Shown here piece by piece: positions 34,521 through 42,499 of a stretch of 64,000 bases of DNA. This stretch comes from Candidatus Sysuiplasma acidicola (GTDB lineage Archaea > Thermoplasmatota > Thermoplasmata > Sysuiplasmatales > Sysuiplasmataceae), in contig JAHEAA010000005.1 of assembly GCA_019721035.1 (NCBI GenBank), forward strand, positions 1 to 64,000, written 5' to 3'. Each line of letters starts with the position of its first letter. Positions within the stretch are counted from its first letter, which is position 1. Below the pieces are notes generated by a model. The model was not told the DNA's origin, searched no databases, and was given only the letters and a program-made list of their open reading frames with translations. The position numbers and the translations under genes are program-made.

Positions 34521-35396
34521 ATGCTTGAAACGGAACTTTTGAACATAAAATCATATGAGAGCGACATAAGACCTGACTGGTGCCCCGGATGCGGTGATTT
34601 CGGTGCACTTTCTGCCGTAAAGAATGCGCTGGTTGGCCTGGGAATAGAGCCGCACAGGGTTCTGATATCTTCAGGCATCGGATGTGCAGCGAACTTTCCG
34701 GGATATATAAGGGCATACGGCCATCATGGCCTGCACGGCAGACCGCTTCCTGTGGCCGTGGGCGCAAAGATTGCGAATCCAGCGCTGACTGTGCTCGCCA
34801 TAGCCGGTGACGGTGACGAATACGGTATCGGTTTCAACCACGTTGTGCACACAGCCCGGCGCAATCACGATATCAAATTGCTCGTGCTGAATAATGAAAT
34901 ATACGGTCTGACCACCGGACAGCTCTCGCCGACATCCAAGATTGGTCAGAGAACAAAGACGACACCGGCAGGTAGCAACATTTACCCGCTGAATCCACTT
35001 TCCTCCCTGCTCGGCATCGGGGCAACATTTGTCGCCCGGGGTTTCTCGGGACAGGTAAAGCAGCTCACCGGGATAATACAGGCTGCGATCAAACACAGGG
35101 GATTCGCGCTGGTTGACATACTCAGCCCCTGCGTTACATGGAACGACATTTACGACGATGTGCGATCCAGAATGTACGACCTCGAAAGTGTGAAGCACGA
35201 TTCGTCTGACTTCATGGCCGCCATGACGAAAGCGCACGAGGAAGACAAGATACCGCTTGGCATCTTCTTTCAGAGAGAGGACATACCGTCTTTCGATGAG
35301 ACAATGCGTGAGTTGGTAGGGGGGACTACTCCAGTTGGCGGAGTCAGACATTTCACAGCCAAGGAAAAGGATGTCGCACTATCCATATTCGAATAA
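34521..35396 (+). CDS. korB: 2-oxoacid:ferredoxin oxidoreductase, beta subunit
   Basis: The 291-residue protein binds thiamine diphosphate and one 4Fe-4S cluster. The N-terminal DWCPGCGDFGAL gives two cluster Cys, GIGCAANFPGY a third and the late ILSPCVTWN a fourth. The TPP/Mg motif is IAGDGDEYGIGFNH...NNEIYGLTTGQ. It abuts the alpha subunit gene, so the pair is one translational unit. No separate ferredoxin or delta subunit gene adjoins it. Confidence 0.94.
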   Translation: MLETELLNIKSYESDIRPDWCPGCGDFGALSAVKNALVGLGIEPHRVLISSGIGCAANFPGYIRAYGHHGLHGRPLPVAVGAKIANPALTVLAIAGDGDEYGIGFNHVVHTARRNHDIKLLVLNNEIYGLTTGQLSPTSKIGQRTKTTPAGSNIYPLNPLSSLLGIGATFVARGFSGQVKQLTGIIQAAIKHRGFALVDILSPCVTWNDIYDDVRSRMYDLESVKHDSSDFMAAMTKAHEEDKIPLGIFFQREDIPSFDETMRELVGGTTPVGGVRHFTAKEKDVALSIFE

Positions 35397-35451
35397 ACCG
35401 CCGGGGCAAGATTTTTAAGCACGCAATCGTGCACGGTACTGGTACTACGGA

Positions 35452-36150
35452 GTGCTGAACATACAGATGAGCACCGGCAATGGATATGAGGCGGCTCTGC
35501 TTGACTTCGATATGACGCTTGTCAACATGTCGGATCTCGTTGACTGGAACGATGCTGCAAGGAGAGTAAGAGAAAAACTTCATGCCAACGGTTTTCAGAT
35601 ATCAAATTTGCGCCACCTTCCAGTCAGCCTCCTTCGTGAGGCCGCGATGCATGACGCTCTAGGACCGGAAACAAGGAAGGAGCGGTGGATGGCGGCGTCG
35701 AACGACCTCTGTGAATTCGAATGCTCTGGAGTCGAAAACACAACACTAAAAGAGGGCGGACTGGAGCTGCTCTCATATTTGCATTCCAGCGGTGTTTCTG
35801 TGGCCATAACGAGTTCGAACTGCGGCAGGGCGATAGAGTACTGCATCGGGAAGCTTTCGCTGAAACACCTGATTACGCTGACAGTCTCAAGGGACGATGT
35901 CCTGTGGGAAATGAAACCTAACGGCAGAGCCATCAGTTTAGCGCTTGACAGACTAGGTGTCAGCGCTGATAAGACATTCGGACTGGGTGACAGCATTGTC
36001 GATATACAGGCATTCCGAAGCGCAGGAGTCGCAGCCTACGGTATCACGGGCGGTATGTCATCCAGAGAGCAGCTGTTTGAAGCCGGTGCACTGGAAGTGT
36101 TCGAAAATCTGAATGAGCTCGTTGAACAGCTGTCTCATTCGACCAGGTAG
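35452..36150 (+). CDS. HAD-superfamily phosphatase
   Basis: The 232-residue frame starts at GTG (35452); an ATG at 35467 is a likely alternative. Motif I is LLDFDMTLVNM (DxDxT), motif II AITSSNCGRA, a Lys within WEMKPNGRA serves as motif III, and FGLGDSIVDIQAFRSAGV supplies motif IV. The pattern is that of the phosphoglycolate/beta-phosphoglucomutase-like group with a helical cap. It hydrolyses an unknown phosphate ester. It overlaps the convergent gene by 16 bases and lies 55 bases after korB, so it may be cotranscribed. Confidence 0.85.
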   Translation: MLNIQMSTGNGYEAALLDFDMTLVNMSDLVDWNDAARRVREKLHANGFQISNLRHLPVSLLREAAMHDALGPETRKERWMAASNDLCEFECSGVENTTLKEGGLELLSYLHSSGVSVAITSSNCGRAIEYCIGKLSLKHLITLTVSRDDVLWEMKPNGRAISLALDRLGVSADKTFGLGDSIVDIQAFRSAGVAAYGITGGMSSREQLFEAGALEVFENLNELVEQLSHSTR

Positions 36151-36620
36151 ATTTCCTGCTCGTCCGCATCATATCTGAGAAGTTCGGCGTACCTTGCCCA
36201 GTTGAGCAGTACGTTGAAGAGACTGTCTGGATGCAGTGAACGCATTGAACTGGAAAGGTATTCGACGACATCCTCCTTTTTCATACGGCGCCCTTCCGAT
36301 TTCCGCAGCTTATTCAGCAGATTGGAGATGCTTTCCACTTTGAGCATCTGCTCCCGGAGTATGTCTTTTCTGAGCTGTATGTCCGCCCGGAGGAATCTCG
36401 TGCCAACGCCCGTAAGCTTCACATCCCCTTCAGGAGTGGATATGAGACCCAGAAGCTCGGCAGATTCTATTGCCGGATAGATCTCATCTATTTCAAGATC
36501 GAAATCGTCGGCAAGCACAGATGCGTCGACGCTGCCGGAAAAATCATTTATCGCTTCAAGGAGTCCTATAATTTCACTGACTCCTGCATGGGGATTCGGC
36601 AAATTCTCGTTACCTCTCAA
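36135..36620 (-). CDS. Stand-alone AAA-associated C-terminal domain (AAA_assoc_C)
   Basis: The 161-residue protein matches the domain normally fused to the C-terminus of NitT/TauT-type ABC ATPases. It reads PNPHAGVSEIIGLLEAIN, then EIDEIYPAIESAELLGLIS, a small winged-helix wing (GDVKLTGVGTRF), LRKDILREQML, and ends LLNWARYAELLRYD. Here it is not attached to an ATPase and no ABC transporter is nearby. It may act as a detached regulator of a transporter elsewhere, or as a DNA-binding protein. The function is inferred from the domain only. Confidence 0.72.
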   Translation of the reverse strand: MRGNENLPNPHAGVSEIIGLLEAINDFSGSVDASVLADDFDLEIDEIYPAIESAELLGLISTPEGDVKLTGVGTRFLRADIQLRKDILREQMLKVESISNLLNKLRKSEGRRMKKEDVVEYLSSSMRSLHPDSLFNVLLNWARYAELLRYDADEQEIYLVE

Positions 36621-36927
36621 CCGCTATTCCAATATTTTGCCTGTTTCTTAATGCTTTCGGAAGAAAGCGGATGTTATCCGATAAGCACGTTCAGCCTATG
36701 TCTGACACCATACAACAATTAACAGGATGAAGACCTTCCGATTCGGAAGCTGTTCATGATGCAATGATAACAGCATGCGACATACGTTTTCTGAACATGC
36801 GTGAATTCCGGCACATCACGGCAACCTGTTGCATGCCGGTTTGTATCCTCCCGGTTTGATACCAGGTGTAATGCGCGTCGAATATCGGCGGGAAAATTAA
36901 AATCAACATCCGTCGTTAGCCTGAAAA
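36621..36927. other. Divergent intergenic region
   Basis: The 307 bases between the AAA-associated-domain gene and the winged-helix gene hold no supported ORF. A near-perfect inverted repeat CTTCCGA-T-TCGGAAG is at 36735-36749. An AT-rich GAAAATTAAAATC around 36890-36902 is a candidate TATA region for the rightward gene. Confidence 0.5.
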
Positions 36928-38109
36928 GTGAAAAGAGATAAAGACCGGATAACACTCAGCGTCAGAGAAAGGATAACACTCCATATTCACAACACCGTTT
37001 CCAGGCTGGGAGGCAGATCGGACAGCAGGCTGCTGACTCAGGCCGGGATCGCCGAATCGCTGCTTATCACCAGGGCACATGCGGCAATTGAACTTGACCG
37101 GGGGATAAGAAAGGGTCTTTTCGCTTCTGAATTCGCAAAGCTGAATGGAGCCGACAGCAAATGGATGAAGGTCTACACACTGACTCCAGCGGGCGTCGAT
37201 GGTGCGAAGACGATTGCAGAAGCATTTGAGAAGGAGAGAATCGTGAGGGAAGCGCTTAAGAATCCTGGAGCGCAACCGATTTTGCGTGTAATAGAGAGTC
37301 TTGATGACCAGACGCTTATCAGACTGTGTGCGATGCGGCTTGCGGACCGGCCGCTCAATGCTTCTTCTATAGGTGTTGGCAAGCGCATACCGCTAACTGT
37401 GCTGGAGGACGGGATGATATCGCTTTCGGACAGTGCTACAGACGAGATTGACAGCTTACTAGGCGACGATACACTTGCAAAGCTGGCATACGGATTGCTG
37501 GCGGACAGTTGTCTCAGGACCGCGGATTATCCCGGCAGAATGAAATATCTGACATTGAGCGGCAGGTACAGGGAAGCAGACCGCACCGCGACAATGCATG
37601 CTTCGGAAATAGAGATCGGCTCCGACGATCAACTGACAGGCCTTCTGCGTGAAAACGAAAGCTGCTATGCGTTTGGCCAGGGGTTCTACCTGCTGCTTGC
37701 GAGGCTCTGCATCAGGGACGGTAAGGCGGATGAAGCCGTAAGAGCCTCGCTGAGAGCAGGTGACGGGAGAAGCGGTCGGCTCGTTCTGGCCGAAAGCCTG
37801 ACCCTTGCTGAAAACATTAAGGAAGCAGAAAACATCATCAAGGGACTGAAAAGTGCTGAACTTGACGGCAAGGAACGTTCAGCATTCCACCGCATTATGA
37901 GCAGGATTTCTCTTGCCGAAGACGCTCTCGAAAAGGCCGTGGCCGAGATAACGCTGGCGCTCAACCTGTCCACTCGGGCGTCTGAACAGTATGAGACAAG
38001 ACTGAATTACGAATTACTGGCAAAGATTGAGAGGAGGAGAGGCAATTATGCCGATGCATCGAGAGCAGAGTCGAAACTCAGGAGCCTCCTTGAGTTCGGA
38101 AGGCGCTAA
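36928..38109 (+). CDS. Winged-helix protein with TPR-like helical repeats
   Basis: The 393-residue protein has an N-terminal winged helix (about 10-90; SRLLTQAGIAESLLITRAHAA, then KVYTLTPAGVDGAK as the wing) followed by a long all-helical region (about 160-390) with the alternating small/hydrophobic pattern of TPR arrays. The family is one of the predicted archaeal transcription regulators, although no effector is known. Its stop overlaps the convergent pheS stop by four bases. A role in controlling neighbouring genes is possible but unproved. Confidence 0.65.
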   Translation: MKRDKDRITLSVRERITLHIHNTVSRLGGRSDSRLLTQAGIAESLLITRAHAAIELDRGIRKGLFASEFAKLNGADSKWMKVYTLTPAGVDGAKTIAEAFEKERIVREALKNPGAQPILRVIESLDDQTLIRLCAMRLADRPLNASSIGVGKRIPLTVLEDGMISLSDSATDEIDSLLGDDTLAKLAYGLLADSCLRTADYPGRMKYLTLSGRYREADRTATMHASEIEIGSDDQLTGLLRENESCYAFGQGFYLLLARLCIRDGKADEAVRASLRAGDGRSGRLVLAESLTLAENIKEAENIIKGLKSAELDGKERSAFHRIMSRISLAEDALEKAVAEITLALNLSTRASEQYETRLNYELLAKIERRRGNYADASRAESKLRSLLEFGRR

Positions 38110-39623
38110 ACAACTGGCAGTTTCTGCAGACTCGACAAATCGCTCACATAGATGTCTCTTATGTCCTTGAAACCGTATTTCATCATGACAAGCCGCTCGA
38201 GTCCGAGACCCCACGCGAGAACCGGGTATCTTATTCCCAGAGGTCTGAGCACCTCCGGCCTGAAGACGCCGGAACCACCCATCTCAATCCACCTGCCGTT
38301 ATAGAATGTGTCTATTTCCATAGATGGTTCTGTATACGGGAAGTAGCCGGGGCGCATCCTGATTCTGTCGAAACCCATCTTGCGGTAAAATTCGTGCAGC
38401 ACGCCGCAGAGCATGTCGAACGATGCACCTTTTTCCATGACCACACCGTCAATCTGGTAGAATTCGGACAGGTGTGTTGCGTCCATAGCCTCGTGCCGGA
38501 ATATTCTGCCGACTGTAAAAGCCTTGACAGGAGGTCTTCTGTTTCTTGACAGGTATTTAATGGTCGCAACCGTGGTGTGTGTGCGCAGCAGTGTTCTTTT
38601 AGCCTCTTCCACGCTCCACTTGTATGCCCAGCCGGTTGATCCAGTGTTACCCCCGTTCTGATGCGCAGCCTTCACTCTTGAAGCCAGCTTGCGATCGAAC
38701 GACAGTTCCGCGGGGCTTGAAAGGTAAAATGTATCCTGCATGTCTCTCGCAGGATGATCCTGCGGCGTGAAGAGCGCGTCCATGTCCCAGAATGTTGACT
38801 GGACGTAATCGTCTTCGATTTCTGTAAAACCCATACTTGCGAAAACAGAAGAAACCTGCCTGATCGTCCTGATCAGCGGGTGGGAGCGCGTGCCTGAGAG
38901 CACAGGCACCGGAGCCCTGAGATCATAGGGGCGGAGTTTGAAGTTTCTCCATGTCCCGTTCTTCAACAGCTCAGGGCTGAGAAGCGACAGTTCTTCTTCA
39001 AAGGTGAGCCCTTCGTCTATAGCCTGCTTTCCCCGTTCAAGCAAGTTCACTTCCCTGACAATTCTATCATGTTCCTTTATGAAATCCCGCCGCGAAAGTA
39101 TGTCCCTGAGAACACTTTCGTTCGCAGCATCTTCCTCAACTTCCTCTTTTTCCATTCGTTTGAGCAGTAACTCGTCAGCACCTGGTCCGGCGGACGCCTT
39201 CCTGCCTTCATCGGTCAGGTGCAGTTTCTTCTCATTGTCCACGGTTGCCCAGTTTTTCCTTCTCAGCCACCCGATAGCGACAGAAACATCGGCAGGATCG
39301 TCCAGCTTCTTTGCAAGGTCCGACACGCTTACTGGCCCGTTGCTGATAATTTCCAGTGCCATACGCTCAGGAAGAGGTTTTCCGACCCTTTTTCCCTGCT
39401 TAAGCGTGTAGAAACGGACTACTTTTTCATCAATCCAGACATACCCTTTTGCCTTGAGCCAGTTAAGTGCATTCATCAGCTCCGAAGGGTTTTTGAAATT
39501 GACTGCTGCTGAAATCTGTGAAAGGGTGGCCCTTCCTGAAAGCTTTGAGAGTGCCGATAATATTTTCTTCTCCGAAAGGCTGAGTCCCTCCGCCCCGCTT
39601 CTACTGATTTCGCTCAAAGTCAT
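38106..39623 (-). CDS. pheS: Phenylalanyl-tRNA synthetase, alpha subunit
   Basis: The 505-residue archaeal/eukaryal-type PheS has an N-terminal set of winged-helix tRNA-binding modules (about 1-170), then the class II catalytic core. HPLIRTIRQVSSVFASMGF and FWDMDALFTPQDHPARDMQ cover motif 1-2 approaches, FRHEAMDATHLSEFYQIDG is motif 2, and GLGLERLVMMKYG is motif 3. With PheT it charges tRNA-Phe. The pheT gene is not in the window. pheS follows trpS with a four-base overlap, forming an aminoacyl-tRNA synthetase operon. Confidence 0.95.
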   Translation of the reverse strand: MTLSEISRSGAEGLSLSEKKILSALSKLSGRATLSQISAAVNFKNPSELMNALNWLKAKGYVWIDEKVVRFYTLKQGKRVGKPLPERMALEIISNGPVSVSDLAKKLDDPADVSVAIGWLRRKNWATVDNEKKLHLTDEGRKASAGPGADELLLKRMEKEEVEEDAANESVLRDILSRRDFIKEHDRIVREVNLLERGKQAIDEGLTFEEELSLLSPELLKNGTWRNFKLRPYDLRAPVPVLSGTRSHPLIRTIRQVSSVFASMGFTEIEDDYVQSTFWDMDALFTPQDHPARDMQDTFYLSSPAELSFDRKLASRVKAAHQNGGNTGSTGWAYKWSVEEAKRTLLRTHTTVATIKYLSRNRRPPVKAFTVGRIFRHEAMDATHLSEFYQIDGVVMEKGASFDMLCGVLHEFYRKMGFDRIRMRPGYFPYTEPSMEIDTFYNGRWIEMGGSGVFRPEVLRPLGIRYPVLAWGLGLERLVMMKYGFKDIRDIYVSDLSSLQKLPVV

Positions 39624-40738
39624 ATCACCTTATCCGGATTGAACGCGAATTTATCGACGGTTTCCTTGGCTTTCTCTCTTTTCATACGGTGTTCTGTCAT
39701 AAATTTTGTCACTTTAGACAGAAGATTCAGCTTGCAATCCCCGCAAAGGAGAGCCCCGCTCCTGCAATCCGTTTCAATCGTCTTCAGCTTGCGATCATCC
39801 GGTTCAAAGAGAAATTCAAAATGATGGTAGACGGGGCAGATATCAGGATTTGCGCCGAGTCTACGCTGTTCTTCGACGGTGGCCCTCCCGCCGGTAAAGG
39901 CGTTCATGACTTTCTTTTTTACAGTCTTGTCGTCATCGGTTGTGTAAATGGCTGCGTCACCGGTGCTCGACATTTTTCCTCCGGACAGGCCCGGCAGCAT
40001 CTTGCCGTGAATGAGCGCGGGTTTGTAATAACCGAGCAGCGGTGCAACATCTCTGGTGACCCGGAAATGCGGATCCTGATCTATGCCGCAGGGAATCAGA
40101 CACGGCACATTTTCTCCTGCAAGGTCGGATTCGATGAATGCCGGAACTGATTGTATTGATGTGAAGAAAATAGAACCTATGTTTGTGCTGTTGCTGAAGC
40201 CGAATACGGCTTTGGCCGTTGAAAAAGTAATCTTTTTGGACACCCTCAGTGCGGTACGATAGAGATGGTCTATATCTCTTGTATCCACTATGATTTTTGT
40301 CCTGACTGAATCGAAACCGAGTGCAATAAAGTCGAGCATGTTGTCCGCGGTTGCGCGGGCAGTATCTTCGAGCGAGAGTTTCTCCTTAAACAGAAACTTC
40401 TCGTCATCTGTCATCTGGAAGTAAAGCTTCACGCCGAAGGCTTCCTGAAGCTGCTTGGTGAATATCCACGGAATCATATGGCCCAGGTGGGTGCCGCTCG
40501 ACGGTCCTCTGCCGGTATACAGATAAAATGGATGCCCACGGCTGTGAAGGCCGAGGAGCCAGTCCAGATCACGGTGGGAATAGAACAGCTTCCTCCTCAG
40601 GAACATGTTATCCTCACCGCCAGGTATTCGCTTTATTATTTCAGGCGTGATATAAGACGTGCCGAACCGGGCAACGAGCTTGTCGTAGTCGACCTCACCG
40701 CTGACTTCCCATGGCGTGACAACAAAATCACCATTCAT
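39620..40738 (-). CDS. trpS: Tryptophanyl-tRNA synthetase
   Basis: The 372-residue enzyme is an archaeal/eukaryal-type class I synthetase. The HIGH-like motif is SGTHLGHMIPW, and the KMSKS-like motif is LSGGKMSSTGDAAIY. Other landmarks include YFQMTDDEKFLF and the C-terminal FEPDDRKLKTIE and LCGDCKLNLL. It charges tRNA-Trp in the cytoplasm. It overlaps pheS and is divergent from the ubiquitin-like operon across about 120 bases. Confidence 0.95.
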   Translation of the reverse strand: MNGDFVVTPWEVSGEVDYDKLVARFGTSYITPEIIKRIPGGEDNMFLRRKLFYSHRDLDWLLGLHSRGHPFYLYTGRGPSSGTHLGHMIPWIFTKQLQEAFGVKLYFQMTDDEKFLFKEKLSLEDTARATADNMLDFIALGFDSVRTKIIVDTRDIDHLYRTALRVSKKITFSTAKAVFGFSNSTNIGSIFFTSIQSVPAFIESDLAGENVPCLIPCGIDQDPHFRVTRDVAPLLGYYKPALIHGKMLPGLSGGKMSSTGDAAIYTTDDDKTVKKKVMNAFTGGRATVEEQRRLGANPDICPVYHHFEFLFEPDDRKLKTIETDCRSGALLCGDCKLNLLSKVTKFMTEHRMKREKAKETVDKFAFNPDKVI

Positions 40739-40850
40739 GCAATGACACTCGTGAAACGGTACAGCTGTAAGACGTTTTAGGCATAAATCTTGCCCTGAAT
40801 CTTCCGTTTGACAGCCGCAGAGTAAACATGATAAGTAATGCTGCCCGTAC

Positions 40851-40855
40851 GGAGG
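40851..40855 (+). promoter_or_regulatory. Shine-Dalgarno of the E1-like gene
   Basis: GGAGG lies four bases before the ATG at 40860 and fixes that start over an out-of-phase ATG at 40828. Confidence 0.6.
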
Positions 40856-40859
40856 ACAG

Positions 40860-41660
40860 ATGCCCGGTGAGATTCGGCTTCATGCAGAGGACAGATATTC
40901 AAGAATGAGATTGGTGACAGGAGTTGACATCAATGCCATCAGAGATTCACACATTTGTGTCGTGGGAGCCGGCGCCCTCGGTAACGAAGTAATAAAGGAT
41001 CTTGCACTATATGCACCGGCCAGGCTGAGCATAGTGGACAGAGATTACGTGGAGTATTCCAACCTCGGCAGATGTTTTCTGTTCAATGAGCAGGATGCAG
41101 AAGAGAGAAGCGGAAAAGCCGAAGCTGCTTCAAGGAGTGCACACAGCATCAACACCGATTGCAAAGCCGAAGCTGTCAATGAGGATGTGACAACCCTGGA
41201 TGCTTCATTCTTTTCTCAATACGATGCAGTATTCGGGTGTGTGGACAGCATAAAAACGAGGCTGCACCTTAACTCGAACTGCTACTTCTCTGGCATTCCG
41301 TACATAGATGGGGGCATAGACGGCCTCTACGGAAGGGTTCAAGTCGTGTTTCCGCCTCACAGTCCTTGCTATGAATGTGCAATAAACGCTACCCATTTTT
41401 CTCAGATTGACAGAGGATACTCCTGCACCGGGAGAGAGGCGAATGTTCCCAGCAGGCAAATTGCTTCCGACCCTTCGGTTTGCGGAACTGTCGGTTCGCT
41501 TCAGACACTACAGGGGTTGAAGGTCGTTTCCGGCACCCTGAGCGAGGGAACTCTGCTGTTCTTCGATGGGTTTTCGTCATCACTGCTGCCTCTTGAACTG
41601 GCCGTCGACCCGAAATGCATCAATCACGTTTCACCTCCCGAAACGACGAGCTCAATATGA
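40860..41660 (+). CDS. E1-like ubiquitin/ThiF-family activating enzyme
   Basis: The 266-residue protein is a ThiF/MoeB/E1 adenylation domain. R12 and R15 (DRYSRMRL) match the ATP-contacting arginines. VVGAGALGNEV (34-44) is the nucleotide loop, D60 and D62 with SNLGRCFLF (67-75) follow, then K86. C170 and C173 (CYEC) form half of a zinc site; the usual second CxxC pair is not evident. C189 in YSCTG sits where E1 enzymes carry the thioester Cys. It would adenylate the C-terminal Gly of the adjacent ubiquitin-like protein and pass it to the E2. It is shorter than UBA3 and lacks a ubiquitin-fold domain for E2 recruitment. It is the first gene of the operon. Confidence 0.88.
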   Translation: MPGEIRLHAEDRYSRMRLVTGVDINAIRDSHICVVGAGALGNEVIKDLALYAPARLSIVDRDYVEYSNLGRCFLFNEQDAEERSGKAEAASRSAHSINTDCKAEAVNEDVTTLDASFFSQYDAVFGCVDSIKTRLHLNSNCYFSGIPYIDGGIDGLYGRVQVVFPPHSPCYECAINATHFSQIDRGYSCTGREANVPSRQIASDPSVCGTVGSLQTLQGLKVVSGTLSEGTLLFFDGFSSSLLPLELAVDPKCINHVSPPETTSSI

Positions 41661-41699
41661 GCCGAAAATATGCGTGTGCCAGTTTTGCATTGAAAAAAG

Positions 41700-41716
41700 C
41701 TCAAAAGATTAAATTA
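41700..41716 (+). promoter_or_regulatory. Possible internal promoter before the ubiquitin-like gene
   Basis: The 111-base gap between the E1-like and ubiquitin-like genes contains the AT-rich AAGATTAAATTAG, about 60-70 bases upstream of the ATG. A CCGGAG block at about 41757-41762 may serve as ribosome-binding site. This could allow extra expression of the modifier relative to its enzymes. Confidence 0.35.
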
Positions 41717-41771
41717 GACAAATGCGTTTCGGGCAGCGCAAGTTACAACCAATCGTCCGGAGAATACAGAT

Positions 41772-42014
41772 ATGAGCATCATGAAACTTGGAGTGAGACA
41801 TTCACAGACGGGAAACAGCGCACTGATGGAAGTTGATTTGAAGACCAGGTTGCAGGAATTACTTGACAGTGCGATAGAATTCTGGTCTCTGCCCAGTGAG
41901 GCATATCTCATTAAATCAGGTAAACGTCTTCTCTCCGCCTCGAAAACGGTTGCCGAGTGCGGACTGAATGACGGAGACATCATTGATCTGCTTCCGGATC
42001 CTGAAGGTGGATGA
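41772..42014 (+). CDS. Ubiquitin-like modifier protein with C-terminal Gly-Gly
   Basis: The 80-residue protein shows the beta-grasp pattern. KLGVRHSQTGNSALMEVDL gives the first hairpin, LQELLDSAIEFWSL the helix, then AYLIKSGKRLLSASKTVAEC aligns with the RLIFAGKQLEDGRTLSDY region of ubiquitin. GLNDGDIIDLLPDPEGG forms the last strand and tail. It ends exactly in Gly-Gly, so no processing is needed before adenylation. Only the Lys at positions 5, 24, 48, 51 and 58 (by count) could form chains. The start at 41772 precedes an alternative ATG three codons later. Its stop overlaps the E2 start (ATGA). It would be the modifier conjugated by the neighbouring enzymes. It resembles the EsaB/YukD-like branch more than SAMP1. 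Confidence 0.85.
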   Translation: MSIMKLGVRHSQTGNSALMEVDLKTRLQELLDSAIEFWSLPSEAYLIKSGKRLLSASKTVAECGLNDGDIIDLLPDPEGG

Positions 42015-42499
42015 TGCTTCCCGTCCAACTGCTTCACATGAGAGTGCAACGGGAACTCGAAGCCTGCAGAAAAATACCTGGAGTCACAATCGAGGGAACG
42101 GTGGACTACGGGAAGACGGAATTTCCCATATGCCTCGACGTTTACGTTACAGGCGCCACGGGAATGATGATTATCGATGGAAAAGCAAGAGAGATAGACA
42201 GTCATAGGTTTGCGGTGGAGATAGGAAGGGATTATCCATACCAGAAACCCGGCGTTTTCTGGCAGACACCGATATTTCATCCGAACATCTGTCCGCCTGA
42301 GGACGGTGGAATGGTCTGCACGAAATTGCTTAACGAGTGGAGGGGCGAGAGAACGTTATATTCGCTCATCAACGCGGTGCTGTATCTCGTAGAACATCCC
42401 AACGGAAGAGAGCCGCTGGGGGCGGATGCATGCATGAACGCGGCGAGATATCTTCTGGAGCGGTCCGGCGATGCGGGTAAAGATAGTCAGCAGCATTGA
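42011..42499 (+). CDS. E2-like ubiquitin-conjugating enzyme
   Basis: The 162-residue protein has the canonical E2 core. An N-terminal helix (about 5-22) leads to the four-strand sheet, then DYPYQKPGVFWQTPIFHPN (74-92). The HPN tripeptide is 90-92 and the catalytic Cys is 103 in GGMVCTKL, 11 residues after Asn as in UBC enzymes with a short insert. W110 matches the conserved Trp after the active site; LYSLINAVLYLV and EHPNGREPL give the crossover helix and PN..PL motif. It should carry the modifier as a thioester and pass it to Lys. Its start overlaps the modifier's stop, and the JAMM gene begins inside its end. No RING or HECT E3 adjoins it. Confidence 0.9.
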   Translation: MMLPVQLLHMRVQRELEACRKIPGVTIEGTVDYGKTEFPICLDVYVTGATGMMIIDGKAREIDSHRFAVEIGRDYPYQKPGVFWQTPIFHPNICPPEDGGMVCTKLLNEWRGERTLYSLINAVLYLVEHPNGREPLGADACMNAARYLLERSGDAGKDSQQH

